DNA from: Rhodospirillaceae bacterium
Lineage (GTDB): Bacteria > Pseudomonadota > Alphaproteobacteria > UBA9219
Assembly (NCBI GenBank): GCA_003486725.1
Contig: DNGD01000200.1
Span: 1-5,201 of the forward strand
Direction: 5' to 3'
Length of the DNA stretch: 5,201 nucleotides
The notes beneath the pieces are model-generated. The model did no database searches. It saw only the letters and a list, made by a program, of their open reading frames with translations, and had not been told where the DNA came from. A program made the translations under genes and the position numbers. Positions within the stretch are counted from its first letter, which is position 1, and each line of letters opens with the position of its first letter. Positions 3,597-5,201 of the stretch are shown here, in pieces.

Positions 3597-5201
3597 CTAG
3601 CTGCCTTTCTTGATTTTCTCGCGACTTAACGACCACTCGACCAAGGTTTGACCGGCCATCGTCCGTCCTGCCATCCGTATTTGGAGGGTACGACGAGGAT
3701 GACCCTGTCCGCAATAGACACTTGCCTCCAGCGCCAGACTCTCGCCAAACTGGCCATGAACCCGAAAACGCCAGCCGCCGCCCGAGGCGGTGCGCAGCAA
3801 GGCCGAGCTGCCGCCCTGCGCCAGCAGCACGTTAACGTCGGGGTGGATGTGCCAGCGCACCGTGAAATTATGGGGCGCAGAGGCCGTGATAACCTCGCGC
3901 CCGCGTAGTTCGTCGCCCTCCTCGGACAGAGCCAACGTCCGGTGCATCATCACACGCTGCCGCTGGCGATAGCCATCATGGGTCATTTCGACATATTGGA
4001 TGCCGTCTTGCTCGTAGCGATGAGAGGACATTTCGCGCGGGCGGTGACCAATGCCGCCATCCGTCAACAATTCGCAGGCGTTGGTGTCTTCCAGCGTCAC
4101 CGTGTTATGCGCCGCCGTCGCCCCCAGGGCCCGTCGCCACTCAGGGTCAGGATACAGCGCCGATCCGCAATTGCCGAGCAGGCGTTCGCGCCCGACACTG
4201 AATTCAAAGCTCATCAGCCCCGCATGCGCACCAGAGTCATAGGGATAGGGCGCGGGACCATCGACATCGATCAGCAACAGGCTACGCCCCGCCGTCACCC
4301 GCTCATAACCCATCTGGGGTAGTCTCTTCAAAACGCGCCCACGCACCTCGGAGATCATCACCGCCGCGTCCATCGCAAGGGTTGACCCCTCACGCGCGCC
4401 ATTGAAAAGCGCAAGACCGCCATCGCCATGCCGGAAAAGCTTGAGCGCTGGCACCATGCGCGAGATGGCCAGCGTCAGCTCGGACGGCAGCTCCATCTGC
4501 GCCGCGCAAAGCGCCGCACGAATATCGATCAGCAAGCGCAGCATCTCCGCGTGAACCTGCGGGTTACGGAAAACCGTGCCGCCATCGGGCAAAACTTCCG
4601 CATCGATCTGGCGGCGCAGAATATCCAGCGCGAGGCCAAGAGAACGCTCACTGTCGATCAATGCAAGGCCGCCGTAAACGAGGCCCTTCACCACATAAAG
4701 GCCTTGGGTGCCCATCAAATGCGCCGGTGCCGTGTGAAGCAAATGGCGCAATTGGCGCACCATACTGATGATCATATTCTTCGTGAAATCGTGGCTGGCC
4801 GCCGCACCATAGAAATCGTAAAAGGCAATCCAGTTAGACAGACGCGCGCCGATCACATCAGGTGACCAGCCCTCCTCGCTCCATTCCTGTTGATCGTCGA
4901 TCCATTCGTGGATCAGCGACACGGCCTTGCGCCGCGCCAGATCGCTGCCGACCGCGCGCAGATCACGTAACGGCTCAAAAGAAAAGTAGTCGCGGCGTTC
5001 GCCTTCCGCTGCGGGCGTATCCATCTCAAAAAGGCTGGGCTGGCTGGCGATCAGGGTTTGCCCGCGTTTAGCATCGCCCGGCCACAGATCAGGGATTGAC
5101 AGGCGAAGCCTCTCCGGCACGGGGCCTTGATCCAGCATCATCCGATAGATAGGGCTGCCATAGGTGACAGACTGCACGCGGCGCTTGATTTGCTGAAGGA
5201 T
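3597..5201 (-). CDS. Heparinase II/III family protein (start beyond the right edge)
   Basis: Numbering from the GTG at 5177, 526 residues are visible. They follow the alphaproteobacterial heparinase II/III-like family: IYRMML (10-15) and DLWPGDAKRGQTLIAS (30-45) near the start; an all-helical middle with SEEGWSPDVIGARLSNWIAF (100-119) and DGGTVFRNPQVHAEML (198-213); GDGGLALFNG (251-260); then the C-terminal beta domain with DSGAHAGLMSFEFSVG (314-329), ATAAHNTVTLEDTN (353-366) and RWHIHPDV (441-448). Family members resemble polysaccharide lyases of acidic glycans, but the substrate of this bacterial group is not settled and no signal peptide is visible. The frame is open upstream of the GTG to the window edge (ILQQIKRR), and related proteins usually begin some residues before the YGSPIYR motif, so the true start probably lies outside. 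A pilin gene follows after two bases. A family-level call is secure; activity is not. Confidence 0.9.
   Translation of the reverse strand: MLQQIKRRVQSVTYGSPIYRMMLDQGPVPERLRLSIPDLWPGDAKRGQTLIASQPSLFEMDTPAAEGERRDYFSFEPLRDLRAVGSDLARRKAVSLIHEWIDDQQEWSEEGWSPDVIGARLSNWIAFYDFYGAAASHDFTKNMIISMVRQLRHLLHTAPAHLMGTQGLYVVKGLVYGGLALIDSERSLGLALDILRRQIDAEVLPDGGTVFRNPQVHAEMLRLLIDIRAALCAAQMELPSELTLAISRMVPALKLFRHGDGGLALFNGAREGSTLAMDAAVMISEVRGRVLKRLPQMGYERVTAGRSLLLIDVDGPAPYPYDSGAHAGLMSFEFSVGRERLLGNCGSALYPDPEWRRALGATAAHNTVTLEDTNACELLTDGGIGHRPREMSSHRYEQDGIQYVEMTHDGYRQRQRVMMHRTLALSEEGDELRGREVITASAPHNFTVRWHIHPDVNVLLAQGGSSALLRTASGGGWRFRVHGQFGESLALEASVYCGQGHPRRTLQIRMAGRTMAGQTLVEWSLSREKIKKGS

Noticed and set aside
3595..3714. 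A 40-residue extension of the pilin frame to 3714.
   Set aside because: It would place a long hydrophilic segment before the prepilin leader, overlap the end of the heparinase-like gene in another frame, and lack a ribosome site; the ATG at 3594 begins a standard basic leader.
4428..4865. Plus-strand open frame of 145 codons opposite the heparinase-like gene.
   Set aside because: It is antisense to strongly conserved coding sequence, has an Arg/Gln/His-rich composition typical of a shadow frame in GC-rich DNA, and shows no ribosome site or family motif.
1..5201. CRISPR array, tRNA or rRNA genes, insertion sequence, phage or defence genes.
   Set aside because: Reading both strands showed no regularly spaced repeats, no tRNA-like or rRNA sequence, no transposase or integrase motifs, and no terminal inverted repeats around the orphan gene.

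Overview
The window looks like chromosomal DNA from an alphaproteobacterium of moderate to high GC. Three things point there: a MucR/Ros-family regulator, an OlsB-type ornithine lipid acyltransferase, and the cytoplasmic-looking heparinase II/III family protein that is common in that class. The order cannot be fixed from this sequence; a Rhodospirillales-like or Micavibrio-like lineage would fit. No rRNA, tRNA, CRISPR array, insertion sequence or phage gene is visible.

Layout. (1) 1-718, plus strand: the last codons of a LolC/LolE permease overlap a complete lolD ATPase gene, forming the end of a lipoprotein-export operon. (2) 719-1389, plus strand: a mucR-type regulator with its own promoter region, a 12-bp perfect palindrome in its leader, and a strong hairpin terminator. 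(3) 1415-1828, minus strand: an orphan hypothetical gene of lower GC, convergent with mucR and sharing its terminator. (4) 1829-2101: a 273-base divergent intergenic region with overlapping candidate promoters. (5) 2102-2962, plus strand: an olsB-like acyltransferase. (6) 2959-5201, minus strand: a heparinase II/III-like gene running off the right edge, followed two bases later by a PilS-like type IV prepilin gene. The pilin stop codon overlaps the olsB stop codon, so the two genes converge with no spacer, and the likely olsB terminator lies inside the pilin coding sequence.

How the genes relate. The annotated products all bear on the cell envelope or its control: lipoprotein sorting (LolCD/E), membrane lipid composition (OlsB), a surface or pseudopilus component (pilin), a polysaccharide-lyase-like protein, and a global regulator of a family known to control envelope and surface traits. 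There is no sign that they form one system; this looks like several small transcription units side by side. The least ordinary points are the tight coupling of a lone pilin to a heparinase-like gene, the zero-spacer convergence with a terminator buried in coding sequence, the palindrome in the mucR leader, and the unrecognised orphan gene. I found no convincing evidence of a wholly new system.
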